From contig NC_016459.1 in the NCBI RefSeq assembly GCF_000226115.1, positions 372,001-436,000 of the forward strand: a stretch of 64,000 bases of DNA. Reading direction: 5' to 3'. The position numbers and the translations under genes are program-made. Source of the DNA: Thermothielavioides terrestris NRRL 8126. Taxonomy: Eukaryota > Ascomycota > Sordariomycetes > Sordariales > Chaetomiaceae. Under the pieces are notes generated by a model. It was not told the origin of the DNA. It saw nothing but the letters and a program-made list of their open reading frames with translations, and did no database searches. Below are positions 46,554 through 58,010 of the stretch, piece by piece; position 1 is the stretch's first letter; every line of letters starts with the position of its first letter.

Positions 46554-48232
46554 ATGGCCGACGCAACTGCCAAAAAACGGCCCTTCTCCAAGGTGCGTCC
46601 TGCGTCCCCCCCTCCCATCCCCGGCCCCTCCCCCTCATCCCTCTCCTCATTCCCACCATCTTCCCCCACCACCACACCACTACACAACACCAGCAACTCA
46701 CCATCACCAACCCCGCTAACCACCGCCCGCCCCCGGTTTCCCCCCGGGGGCAACAACCCCAACCGCAGGTGCTGATCGTCGGCGCCGGACCGTCGGGCCT
46801 GCTCCTGGCGCTGCTGCTCTCCAAGCACGGCATCCCGGTGCACATCCTGGAGGCGGCGGCGCAGCTGGACCAGCAGCCGCGGGCGGCGCACTACGGGCCG
46901 CCGGCCATCCCCGAGTTCGTGCGCGCCGGCATCGCCGACGCCATCCTCGAGCGCGGCGGCATGGCCATCAACACGCTGTGCTGGCGGCGGCGGCGGCCGG
47001 GGGAGGAGAAGAAGGAGGGCCAGAAGGGGGAGGAGGGGGTGGGCGATGATGGCCACGAGTTCATCACCGGGTTTGACGCGAGCGACGTGCTGCGGGACGT
47101 CGACGGCGTGGACCTGCGCACGCACTGCCTGCCGCTGCAGGACCTGGACCAGCTCATGCTGGAGGAGGTGACGGGGCGGTATGGAGGGACGATCGCGTGG
47201 GAGCACCGGGTGGTCGGGGTCGGGCAGGACGCCGACGGCGCGTGGTGCGAGGTCGAGGTGCCCGGGGGCGGGCGGGAGGTGGTGCGCGCGGACTACGTGG
47301 TGGGCTGCGACGGGGCGAACAGCACGGTCCGCCGGTCGCTGTTTGGCGACGAGTTCCCCGGCTTCACGTGGGACGCGCAGATCATTGCGACGAACGTGAG
47401 CGGATTTTTTCTTCCTTTCCAATACCAAACCGTGGCCAGGTACAGGGGATAGAGGGAGAGAGAGAGCGCTGATCATGATCCGATGGGCAGACTTACTACG
47501 ACTTTGCGGGCAAGTTCGGCTGGCACGACGCCAACTTCATCATCCACCCGGAGAACTTCTTCGTAGGTCGCCCGTCTCGTCCCAAGAGAAAGAGGAGGGG
47601 TGTATTTTCACGGTGGAACGCTGTCGAACTGACCTTTGGTTGAACCAACCTCTCAGATGGCCGCCAAGATAACCCGCGACGGGCTGTACCGCATCACGTA
47701 CGGCGAGACGCCGGGCCTCTCGCGGGACGAGTACGTGGCGCGGCAGCCGTGGAAGTTCGAGACCATGCTGCCGGGCCACCCGAAGCCGGACGAGTACAAG
47801 GTGATCAACCTGTCGCCGTACCGGATGCACCAGCGGTGCGCGCCCAAGTTCCGCGTCGGCCGGATCCTGCTGGCCGCCGACGCCGCGCACCTGTGCAACC
47901 CCTGGGGCGGCCTGGGCATCACGGGCGGCTTCGTCGACGTCGGCGGCCTGTACGAGTGCCTGGCCGGCATCTGGGACGGCAAGGCGGACGAGTCGATCCT
48001 GGACATCTACTCGGAGAAGCGGATCGAGAAGTGGAAGACCATCATCAACCCCATCTCGTCCGAGAACTTCCGCCGCGTGTCCGACAAGGACCCGGCCACC
48101 CGGTTCGAGAGGGACGAGTTCATGCAGCAGGTGAAGAGGGGCGAGACCGACCGCGCGTACCTGAAGGAGCTGCTGCTGGCGCCGATGGAGGTGCGCTATG
48201 ACTTTGCGCAGCACTACAAGAAGACGGAATGA
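46554..48232 (+). CDS. FAD-dependent aromatic-ring-type monooxygenase (PHBH fold)
   Basis: Four exons (46554-46592, 46769-47395, 47491-47562, 47657-48232) give 437 residues. The first exon has only 13 codons and its 176-nt intron is C/A-rich. The FAD-binding Rossmann motif VLIVGAGPSGLLLALLL starts right after it, followed by HGIPVHILEAA; the middle has the family YVVGCDGANSTVRR (DG motif) and the second FAD motif GRILLAADAAHLCNPWGG followed by LGITGGF. These are signatures of class A flavin monooxygenases (phenol/hydroxybenzoate hydroxylase group), which hydroxylate activated aromatics with NAD(P)H and O2. A charged insert (RRRRPGEEKKEGQKGEEG, about 84-103) is unusual. The third exon is only 24 codons. 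Soluble, no signal. It may work with the upstream P450. Confidence 0.88.
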
Positions 48233-48605
48233 GGTGGGCGGGATCGGCATCGGGCAGGATTTGTACCCTTTTCTGTCGTTCTGGGGGCGAGAGCGGAATT
48301 GTCGCGTGAAAGCGGGAATGGCCTACTTCGAATCGAGGCGACGGTATGCGCAACATTCCGTGTTGAATCTGGTCCTCGTCGCCTCCGATCCCCCACATCG
48401 TCTGCGATTGCCTTCCAATTTTCGCACTCCAGGAACCGTAGCCTAGAACCACCATACCCCACAAGACCTTGAAAGAGCTTCGTGCCCAATCCAACGCCAG
48501 ACAACGCCGATGACCTTTCTAACCAACCCAAACCCCTAGAACCGTGGTCATCCACAGATAGAAATGAAGCCATAACCATCGCGCAAGTGAATCCCCACCC
48601 CTCTT
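48233..48605. other. Convergent 3' spacer
   Basis: A 373-base gap between the monooxygenase (plus) and the TVP38-type gene (minus). No feature other than presumed 3' untranslated regions. Confidence 0.4.
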
Positions 48606-49953
48606 TCAGACCCATGCCTGCTCCCGCACCGGCTCCCTCCCCATGTCCAGCTTGCCCGCCCCTTGATACTCGAAATCTGAATGGTACCGCGGCCCCAAGG
48701 GTTCCCTGGGAGGCCCGTAGCTACCCGCGCCCGCCACGCCAATGTCCACCTCCTCTTGGGCAACGGCGTCGTAGTCGCGCTCCCGCGGCCCCTGCGTCTC
48801 CATCAGGAACTGGCCCTCCTCGCACTCGTCGGCCTCCTGCTCCAGCCGTGCCTTCCGCCTCTGCGCCTGCTCCTCGAGCAGCACCTTCTTGACCTTCTTC
48901 ATCTTGTAGCCGATGTAGATGGCCATGACGATGGTCAGGGCGAAAGCGATGCCGAACACGATGTTCTTGGCCGAGTTGTCGGGCTTGTCCTGCAGCAGCA
49001 GCACGCCGAGGTAGACGAGGAAGATCTGCTTCGGGAGGGTGAGCAGGGTGGCGATGGCGAAGACCCAGAAGTTGACGCCGCAGGTCGAGAAGACGGCGGT
49101 CGAGAAGTGCGAGGGGATCGCGGAGAAGCGGATGATCAGCACGATCTGGGAGGGAGGTTGGCGTCGTCAGTTACCACAGATAGGTGTGTTGCGGCGCGCA
49201 CGGGTATTGTGCCGCGGGACTCACCCAGAATCCGCCGTCTCGCGTGATCCGCGCGAGCGCGCCGTAGTTGAGGTTCGTCCGTTCCAGCTTCTCAGCCTTC
49301 TTACGGAAGAGGCGCTTGAAGGCGAACCAGGTGGCCACTGCAATCCCCGAGTCAGTATCCTGCGCCGAGATTGCGAAGCTCCGACTTCTTTCGCGACGTA
49401 CGTTCGCCGAGGAATGTTCCCGCCGCCACGATGCCGAACCCAATCCACAGCCCGTATACGACGCCGCACAGAAGCGCTATCAATTCGTGGCCGAAGAGCG
49501 GCGGGAACGAAATGATGATGAGAATAGCGATTGGTATGAGCCATCCGGCTGGCAGGTCTCGTACTTTCTCGGAAAACGGTCGGAGGGCCTGCCAACTTCT
49601 GCGTCAGCCCGTGTCGCCCCCCTCGCACGGCATCCCGGTTGCGACAAGGCAGCTTACCGCGACGACCTGTTCATGTTTGATGGTAATTATAATGGTCAAG
49701 ACGACGACGATAATGCAGATGATCCACAGCACTGTTGTAGGCGGGCGGTCAGCGCTGACACGCTCTGGGGGCTGCCCCGGCCGCGACGCCGGACACCCCG
49801 GTAATTGCGCTCGCTGCACCCACCGAGATATTTTGGTGTCAGAAAGAGCCTCTTCCAGTTGACAGGCTGGTAATCGGTCTCGATCTCCTTGAACTTGCCG
49901 CTTGGCTGCCGCCGCGGCGTCATTTCGATGGCTGCTGCAATGCCCTTCTTCAT
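48606..49953 (-). CDS. tvp38: TVP38/TMEM64-family Golgi membrane protein
   Basis: Five exons (49824-49953, 49658-49731, 49402-49588, 49225-49337, 48606-49145) give 347 residues. The family (SNARE-associated or VTT domain; relatives TVP38, TMEM41 and VMP1) acts in Golgi and ER membranes, probably as lipid scramblases. Visible: first helix WIICIIVVVLTIIITI, then FPPLFGHELIALLCGVVYG with the conserved GxxYG, LATWFAFKRLFRKKAEKLE, the amphipathic RDGGFW turn, IRFSAIPSHFSTAVFSTCG with conserved R-F-x-x-x-P, and helices VFAIATLLTLPKQIFLVYLG and FALTIVMAIYIGYKMKKV. The last 90 residues are cytosolic, acidic and Gln/Arg-rich. The start at 49953 gives a basic, short N-terminus. Every intron joins in phase. 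Confidence 0.88.
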
Positions 49954-52325
49954 GGTCGCCCGCGACCGCCTGATGGATTTCCTCGCAGGAACGTGGCGAC
50001 AACAAAACTGCAAATGTTTCTTTCGCGAAAAGAGAGCGGGGGCGCTCGACGGAACGCGAGAATACGGCTGGCGGGAAGCTGGATACAGCCAGGAAAGGAG
50101 AGAGCGGGAGGTTTGTTCCAGGGATGGGCACAACCTCGTGTCCAGAGTCGTGTGGTTAATGTGGTTAAAGGGCAGTTCGAACCAGGGGAGGCTGTGCACG
50201 TTGGGCGGCAAGTGCCGGGAGGGCGCCAAACAGTGGGTTCGTTCCAGGTGCCAAGGACAGCCAACGATTGGCGAGAACGCTTGTTTGAGCTTGGCGCCAG
50301 TGGCCAGGGGTTGGCCGCCAGGGCTCTGGCACGAGTCGGCGGGTTGGCGCAGTTAGCACCACAAAAGCAGCGCAACGCAAGGCGCCTCCCTGCTGAGCGT
50401 CAGTCTCTGTTGGCCGTACCGGCCGGCGGCCGGGATACCCTCCTTGGCCGGTGAACTCAGCGTAGCCGACACCTTTCGAAATCGGCTCTGGCTGGAGAAC
50501 CGCCGGCAGTTCCGTCCTGTGTTATGTTCGGATTCGTGTATACTAGGTAACAATGTCGAAAAAACAAAGAGAAATGCGACCAGACCAATGACCAGACCTT
50601 GAAATCACGTGCTTCTCGCGAGGTAGCAACGGCCTTCCGGGAATCTGATTGTCTTACTCTGCACTTCCATTGTGATCGGCAACTTCGCCCCGGGGCGGAG
50701 CCGCTCCGGGGCGCTCCCCCGCTCCCGCGCAGAAAAGTGGGAGAGGAGTCAAAAAGCACTCGGGAAAAAAAGCGAGGACCCCAACGTGTGTTGACCTCGA
50801 AATGCGAGCCAAGACCGTCCCTCCAGTTTTTGCGACTTGGTCCTTCCTCATGGTGACTTCTTCCCATCTGCCCATGGTAATACCTTCCCCATAAGAAGAC
50901 AAGTCGGGGCCAGAGCCGTCGAGTGCAAACCTTCTCCCGGTTCGCTTGTTGAATCGTAAATAAATGCACAGGCGCATCACCTTGCAGACTTCTGGCAGAC
51001 TTTGGGGAGAGATGCACCGCAATCGCCAATCGATAAGCTTATCTAATCTAAGAATCACGTGCAAGCATCTGCAAATTTGCAGACGTGCACAGACCACTTT
51101 CAGAGTTCTATAAAGCCTGGCGAGCCTGCCGCCATTTCCAGTTCTCTTTTCTTCTTTTTTTCCTCATGCGACAATACTTCAGAGAATCATTTCTATAGTA
51201 GTTGTCCTCTCTTGGTTTCCCTAAAGGAGCCACAGATCCCACCCGGGTTGATGAACGATATCCTCGACGCCCTTCAGTGAGGTTCCTTTTTTTTACTCTC
51301 GCTCTGCCTGCGAAGGCGGCGGTCGCTGGCTCCCTCGCGGGCTGCGGCTGTATAGAGAGTGGCGATGATCTGTGCCCCGGCTTTTCCCCGGGGTCTTGCC
51401 TTCGGGCGCTCGGGCGGGGCGGGTGTCGATGGAAGTCTGACCGGCCTTGTTTTTCGTTGCGCTCTCGGGTTCTGCTCGGGACGTGGGGAAGAAGACGCGA
51501 TTGTCAGCACGGGCAAGCGGCGGGGCTTGGATGTTGTGGAAATGTTTGGCGTGTCGAGTCCCCTGCGCCGCCGGGCAAAGCGAGAGGAGTTGACGTTGAT
51601 GAAATGGACGATTTAAGCGGCTGACCGATCAAACCACGCCTCCTCGAGTTTCGTTCGCCTCTGTGAAAGTACTCCGCATGGGCCGGCAAACCGAAGGTTG
51701 ATCAGCGCCTAACGTTTGCGAAAGTCGCTGTCAATCGACCGCTGCAGCCGTCAGCTCGACAGGGTTCAGGTCAGTCGGGGCACACAGCCACGAGGAAGTG
51801 GAACCTCGCCACGGCCTCTGCAAATCGCACTTGTGGTCACATTCTTGGACGTGGTCACGTTGACGACTTCCGACGACAGTCAGCTTGCCGCTGTTCCAGT
51901 CCACACAGTCGAGGATTGGGTGTCCCGCAGTCGAGCTGCACCATCGACTTGCTCCAATTGACTTTATCCTGTCGAGTTGTCTAAATCGCAATTGCCAGGG
52001 CAGCCTGCCACGCCTTCTCATCTCGTATCTCCACCATTCGATCCCTGGACTAGTTTCGGGTAAGAATCGTGCACTGCTGACCATCTTACGTAGCTGTCTC
52101 GCTTCGGCCTCGCTGCTGTCCGTTCTGGTTCCATGCCTCTGTAACGAAAGAAAGGCACGAAAAAGACCACCACCCTCAGCCCCCCAACCAGAACGCCCCA
52201 TGATTCCATCTCCCTTTCTCTGCTCCGACCCGAACTTGCTGCCTGCCCCCCAACCCGTCCGGTTATCCACCCCCCAACTGATCCAGCTCCACCATTCATG
52301 AGCTCCGTAAGGAACGAACGGAGCC
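49954..52325. other. 2.4-kb region with no recognised gene
   Basis: Promoter side of the TVP38 gene. A TATAAA lies at 51109-51114 (plus) followed by pyrimidine-rich DNA and a nine-codon ORF at 51251-51280, suggesting a transcription unit, but I could not build a protein from it. Other frames are shadow-like. Confidence 0.35.
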
Positions 52326-52634
52326 TCAGACGCCGTTGACAGTGCCGCAATTGCCGCAACCGCTGCCGCTGCCGCGGTGGATGAAGACGACGCGCGGGAG
52401 GCGCGGGAGGCCGCGGCGGCGGCCGTTCGCCACGCGGCGCCGGGGCGAGCTGGCCGCGACCCCGGCCGGGGCGGCGGACACCGGTCGGTGGGCGGGGCAG
52501 GGCTCGGCCATCCGGATGCGGTCCAGCAGGTGCCGGCGCTGGCAGTCCGGCGTGCCCGCGGCCGCGCAGGCCCGCCAGACGATGGGCGGCAGCGCGCAGC
52601 CGCAGGCCCAGAAGATGCGCTTCATGTAGCACAT
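52326..52634 (-). CDS. Small cysteine-rich cytosolic protein, hypothetical
   Basis: A minus-strand frame from ATG 52634 gives 102 residues, beginning MCYMKRIFWACGCALPP. The pattern of an N-terminal Met-Cys, aromatic residues, CGC, and later DC, PCPAH and a closing GCGNCGT resembles many uncharacterised fungal small proteins that start MC..Y..CGC and have paired cysteines, possibly metal-binding. There is no signal peptide. The middle (70-90) is Arg/Pro/Ala-rich. The frame remains open 25 codons upstream (to 52709), but the inner ATG is chosen for the family-like start. It could be a real gene or chance. Confidence 0.4.
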   Translation of the reverse strand: MCYMKRIFWACGCALPPIVWRACAAAGTPDCQRRHLLDRIRMAEPCPAHRPVSAAPAGVAASSPRRRVANGRRRGLPRLPRVVFIHRGSGSGCGNCGTVNGV

Positions 52635-55600
52635 GCTTTTCGTCGGTGGCTTGTGGCTTTGTGCGGTCTTGGGGTTGCTATAAGCTGGCTGGGGGAGGCT
52701 GGGGTACATCAGCTGGGGATCTTCTTGAGAGTATATGGGTGTGTGATGGAAGGGATGGAGGAGGCATAGACAGAGGTTGGGCGCTTACCTCTTGGGCTTG
52801 GAGATCGCACTCTTCTGGTCAGCGCTGGGGACCTTGAAGTTTCGAGTTCGTTGGACGATCTTAGACGCCGGAGAGAAGTAGCACTTGTCACCTTGACAGG
52901 CGTTGCTCGCCCGCAGAGGAAGGTGTTTCTAACCAGCAGGTTCCGGCATTCATGATCTTGCGAATAACGGCTATAAACATTGTTGCTTGGTGTGTCGGAA
53001 TTGTAGCTGTGTCTATTGTCGTGCGTCTATTGTGTCGCACCACGAATAGCCATGGCGAAGCCGATCTTCGCATGTGTTGTGCTCGATATTTCGGCACAAA
53101 CATCGGGCACACCGGCGGGCCTCCATTGCGGATTGTGGGCTGCATGTTGGGCATGGTGAGAACACCAGCAGTGCCGGTCAGCCTGTGCTCGACACCCTCC
53201 CGCCGGTTGGGTGCTTTGAGGGGCAAGCCTGAGAGGAATGGGTTGACAGATGTTTAAAATGCTTTGATGTCTCCGCAGTCACTCATTGGTGCTTGTGTGA
53301 AGAAATTACAAACGAGACTGCACAGTGAAGGGACCGAGTCAAGGCGTGAGTCTGCAGTATGCCTCGTTGAAGCTCACTAAAACCGGGCGGATACCATGTG
53401 GTCGACCTCTTACTGCGGTGTCGTGGCTTTGTGCTGGCAGTGATTTTGCTCTCATTTGCTCGTCGAGAATCGTGTCCACTGGCTGATCTATTCTAGTACT
53501 CGGACAAACTGACAAGTCAACAAGACTACCGGCTTAGGTCTCAGCAGATTCTGGGCATTCCGCAGGTTGCCCAGGCACCTGTACCTGCTGCATTGTAGGC
53601 AAGGAACGCAAAAGGTCGAAGCCGCTGTCTTCTCGCAGCGCGTACCGCCATGTAATTAGGAAATGGTCGCTTCGGACAACTAACTGATGCTGGCAAAGGG
53701 GGGTCGCCGCCGTCCGGGTTGCTTTCCCGCTGTTGCATCGACTCGGTACCTAAGGTAGTCAATCAAAATGTTGCATGGCTGTGTAGCACTCATGACACGA
53801 AGCGACAATGGAGGCAGCCGCTTGACTTGAAGTACCTACCCGCCTGTATCCAGATAAGATTGACCTGGGAATTCTTGCCGCTGTTGTCTGCAAACATGTA
53901 ATTTTCTTCTCGGCCAACTTCCTTGCTTCCATCATCGAACCATTCACAGGTCAATTCTGAGTTGAAGAGAATAGTGGCGGTCCTGCCGGCGCCGGTCTAT
54001 GGGCTTTCCATCTCAGGCTGCTGGGTAGGTAGGTCAATCCTCGACCAGGAGCCCCCCTGGCTCAAGTTTTTGTACGCTATCTCAACCGCAACAGTTGCGT
54101 GGCAGATCACAGCATTGCTCAAGAGAGAGTTACTGTCTGAAGAAATGTACAAGACGAAGGCGGCTGACGCTTCTGTTCATTGGGGGAGTCAACATCTCGC
54201 TCGGCAGAATCTAGCGTCTTTCCCAACATTCACGTCGTGTTCTCTGCCAGCAAGGCTTGGGCCCTGGGTACCTTATGTGAGACTCGCAAAGATGTGATTG
54301 ATTGTTGCCGATTCTTGACCGTCATCGATGCCGAACTTGCTCCGAAATACACGTGTAGTTGCCTTGTGTAACCCTTGTCTCGGACTCGCTCGTTTCGAGC
54401 TTGCTGTGTTTTGGCTTGCCCCCTGATTGATCGCCGGGGTGCCACATGGCTCCCATCCGCACCAGCTTGTGCCGGCGGCAGCCAGACAAGTGGAACGGCG
54501 TGGCCTGTGAAGGTACACAAGGGTACATAAGTTGCCTGGGTCCATGCAGTTTTCGGGATTAGCTATGTATTGTAATTTGCAGACTAAAGTACGGTGATCG
54601 CTGGGACCCGACTCACGTCAAGATCGAGTGGAGGCCCGGATTGACAACCATACACAGTAAGGTATTGTACCTACTGTGTAGTCTCCTGTTTGCGGCCGGA
54701 AGCTGCTGCTCGCGGGTGAGGCTAACATTAGCGCAGCGAGATCATTTGCCTGGCGCCGGGGATCTCCCCTGCCCCACAGTTAGGGCTCGCAAGCGAAGCG
54801 ACCCGGGCATTCAGTCGCCAAGGGAGCCCGTTACGCAGTAATCCCTCGGTGCGGAATATATCCGCACGCAGTATAATCTGTGGCGTTGCTTGGCCAAATT
54901 TTTCGTATTCCCCCCGCGCATCCCGTCTTGGGCGGTCAGTGTTTCAATCAAAGTGGCTCAAACTTTCCACTGTGGGTTCCCCTGTTGGCATGGTCGCGGA
55001 AACGGTGCGCTCCCTGTTCCGCCAAGAGTCTCGACGCTGAGGGACCAAAAACAGCCCGAGAACTGCCCAACGGCTTTGGAATTGTCTTCAATAACTCAGG
55101 TTAGGTACCTACCTACCTACCTAACCACATAATCGTCCGTAGTCGTCACCAAGCAACGCCTGTTGGCACTGGAAACACCCCCCTATTCGCGAGTTTTCGA
55201 CAGAAGTACGGCATGCATCCCAGATTAGGTGGTCCAGCCCGAACTGATCCTCGGCGACCATAAGTTGGCTGCTTGGCACCGGACAATGGATGATTGCGGC
55301 TTGGCAGCCAGCTGCGGTGACGCAGAGTCGCGAGCCTGATGCGGACTGCTGCAGGATCGGCCAAGCGACATCGTTATTGCCTGGGCGAAGAATCATACCA
55401 CAGTCTGCGCAGTATGTCGCTCGCTATTTAACGTTATCTGCTAGTGTACGTGTCCAAGCTCCCACAAGTACATCCATGTTCCCTTGGTCACCGTGTTGCC
55501 CGGACTCAATGCCTCTTTTCGTTGAATTCGCCGAGCCCCTTCGACGGCCCACCGCGGAGCGGGTCGGCTTCCACACCAGCAATCTCGAGATGGAGCTGTT

Positions 55601-56076
55601 TCATGACCTCGGCCACTCAACGTCTCTCTCCGGTTGCAATGGAGGGGAGATCAGAAACTCTCTTGCTCCACCCAAACAAAACAGTCGGCGAACACACGCA
55701 AAGATGAAATTGCGAGCAGTTTTCGAGAGCGCCGTCTTGCCAATTTCCATGCGTCCGCAGAGCCGCACCGCGTCACCGCGACCCGCACCCACGCCGCCAC
55801 CGCCACGGCGTCGCCGTCCCGCCGCGGTGGAACACCGGGTCGGCATTACCAGGCAAGGCAGTTACGAAACACGTGCGCGCTTCTGCCCTAGCGGGTGGGC
55901 AGGATGCCACCCCCAAACCGCCCTAATGCTGTTGTAAATACCGGGCGTGCTCCCTTTCCCGCACCGTTGGGCCCATTGACAGCCACCATCCGATCTCCGC
56001 CTTCAATCTTCAGGAAGCTCACATTGCCGGACCTGCCGGACAGGGCTGCGAATCGCCTCACGGATGGTGACTTAAC
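52635..56076. other. 3.4-kb gene-poor region
   Basis: No full gene is seen. It contains a palindrome GTGCGGA..TCCGCAC (54849-54867), a TACC repeat within a near-palindrome (55099-55124), a GGTAGGTAGGT run near 54025, and an ABC-ATPase-like fragment on the minus strand at 55930-56080. Short frames elsewhere show no family likeness. Confidence 0.4.
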
Positions 56077-56080
56077 ATGA
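55930..56080 (-). pseudogene. Possible relic of an ABC-transporter ATPase domain
   Basis: A minus-strand frame reads NVSFLKIEGGDRMVAV and then NGPNGAGKG. This is close to the strand and Walker A loop of ABC ATPases (pattern F-x-x-I-x-x-G-D-R-x-x-V-x-G-P-N-G-A-G-K-S/T). The residue after the invariant Lys is Gly rather than Ser/Thr, and the next segment has no ABC features; the frame ends at 55888. No Q-loop, signature or Walker B is nearby. It is best viewed as a short decayed fragment, or as chance. Confidence 0.3.
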
Positions 56081-58010
56081 GGTCCTCCCAAAGCACCTGT
56101 GCCATCCTTGGCCTGTGTCTTCTTCTTCTCGCCCTGTGCGGTGGCGCTGCTGCCGGCTCAATATCCCTCGAGGATGCCTTTCCGGCCCTTCCCAAATGCG
56201 CGGTGCGTGCCGCTGACGCGTGAGCAGGAGACGGGGTGCTGACACACGAGAACAGCAAGACTGCTTGCTGGATGCCGTCGGCCAGTCTTCCTGCAGTCCG
56301 ACCAACGTCACCTGCATCTGCAACGATACGAGGCTGAATAACATGGCGACGGCGTGCATCACATCATCGTGCACCGTGAAGGAATCTCTGAGTATGACCT
56401 GACCGGTTGACCCCCCCTGGTTGATAACGCCGCACCACGGACACGAATTGACGTTTAGTAGCCGCCAAGAACCTCACCTCGCAGCTTTGCGGCCTCCCCG
56501 ACCACGGCGACGACTCCTTGATTCCCATCTACTCCGTGTTCATCGGCCTGGCCGTCGTTGCCGTCGCCCTCCGGCTGGTTGCGCGCGTCGTGACCCACGC
56601 GTACTTCTGGTGGGATGACTTAGCCTGCTTCATCGGCTTCGTACGTCGGGCATTCTTCGTTTCCCACGCGCTCTCGACACTGACATCGTTTCAGCTTTGC
56701 GCAGCAGGCTTCACCGGCGTGAACATAAAAGGTTTGGCGTTCCCCATTGCCGTCGATGACACCCTGCCCGCCGACTAATTGAATCACTAACCCACCCCCT
56801 GCAGCCATCCAGCTCGGGCAGTCCAAAGACATCTGGTTCGTCCCGTTCGACAACATCACCCTGGTCGTCGAGGTAAAACATCCCACTGCCGCCCCTGCCC
56901 CCCTCAGCCTAAATAGCTCCCCACCATCCAAGCAAACTGACCCTTCCTCCGCTCCCATAATTGCAGCTCTTCTACTACGAGATGCTCCTCTACACCATCA
57001 CGCGCTTCTTCGTGCGCGCCTCCATCATCCTCTTCTACATGCGCGTGTTCCCGCCGACCAAGCGCGACGGCAAGATCAACCTGGGCCGCCTGGTGCAGGC
57101 CACCTTCGTCTTCAACGTGGTCTACAACGTCAGCTTCCTGCTCGCCGTCGTCTTCCAGTGCTACCCGATCGCCGACTTCTGGCGCCAGTGGGAGGGCCCT
57201 CTCGTCGAGGGCCACTGCGGCAACGCCAACGTCCTCGCCTGGGTCGCGGCCGCGACGGGCATCGTGTTCGACTTGTGGCTGCTTGCGCTGCCCTTCTCGC
57301 AGCTGTGGACGCTGAATCTGCATTGGAAGAGGAAGGTCATGGGCGGGTTGATGTTTTTTGTTGGTGTCGCGTACGTGTTTTCTCCCTTCCTTTCTTTCTT
57401 TTTTTCTCTTTCTCTCTCTTGCCCCCTGTGGCCGTGACCTTGTCGGTCGTGTGGGGAGGGAGTTGGATTGATATGCTGACGATGGGCGTGGGCAGCGTCA
57501 TGATCATCAGCTTGGTCCGTCTCAAGACCATCAATCAGTTCACCAGGGCCGTGAACCCGACCAGTTCGTCACCCCTCAACATCCCACCCCGTCTTCCCCC
57601 TGTCACTAGATTATGCTGACCAGCCGCCTGCAGAGGACATCGTCCAGGTCTGCCTCTGGTCCGGCATCGAGCTCGACGTCGGCGTCATCTGCCCCTGCCT
57701 GCCGTCCTTCCGCCTGCTGCTGCGCCGGCTGCTGCCCCGCGCCATGGGCACGACCGGACGGTACGAGATGGATCCAATGTCGAACGCCAACTCGGGCATG
57801 CGCAGCGGGCTGCGGAGAAGCCTGGGCGGGGCGCCCGGCGGAAGGATTGTGGTTGAGAACACGGTCGATGTCAAGTATGGGGGCAGCGATGATTCGAATG
57901 ACAGTGCCAGCGTGTCTGGTTTGGTCCGGGGGCGGGCATCTTCGGCGAAGGACGAGGAGAGCGGGCCCGGGAATGGGCATGACAATAGCGGGAGGGGAAG
58001 AGCTCGATAG
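56077..58010 (+). CDS. CFEM-domain rhodopsin-family receptor-like membrane protein (PTH11-type)
   Basis: Eight exons (56077-56202, 56256-56391, 56462-56640, 56695-56731, 56805-56872, 56967-57370, 57496-57563, 57634-58010) give 464 residues. A signal peptide (LCLLLLALCGGAAAGS) precedes a CFEM domain with eight cysteines (KCAQDC, SSC, TCIC, AC, SSC, QLCG). Seven helices follow: IPIYSVFIGLAVVAVALRL, the conserved FWWDDLACFIGF, GQSKDIWFVPFDNI, YYEMLLYTITRFFVRASII, the FQCYPIADFWRQW loop, LPFSQLWTLNLHWKRKVMGG and DVGVICPCLPSFRLLLRR. The tail is Ser/Asp/Gly-rich. CFEM/rhodopsin proteins of the PTH11 group sense surfaces and cutin-like cues in plant pathogens. Exon 3 has two acceptors three bases apart (TAGTAG, 56456-56461), giving one extra residue if the first is used. 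All phases close. Confidence 0.87.
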
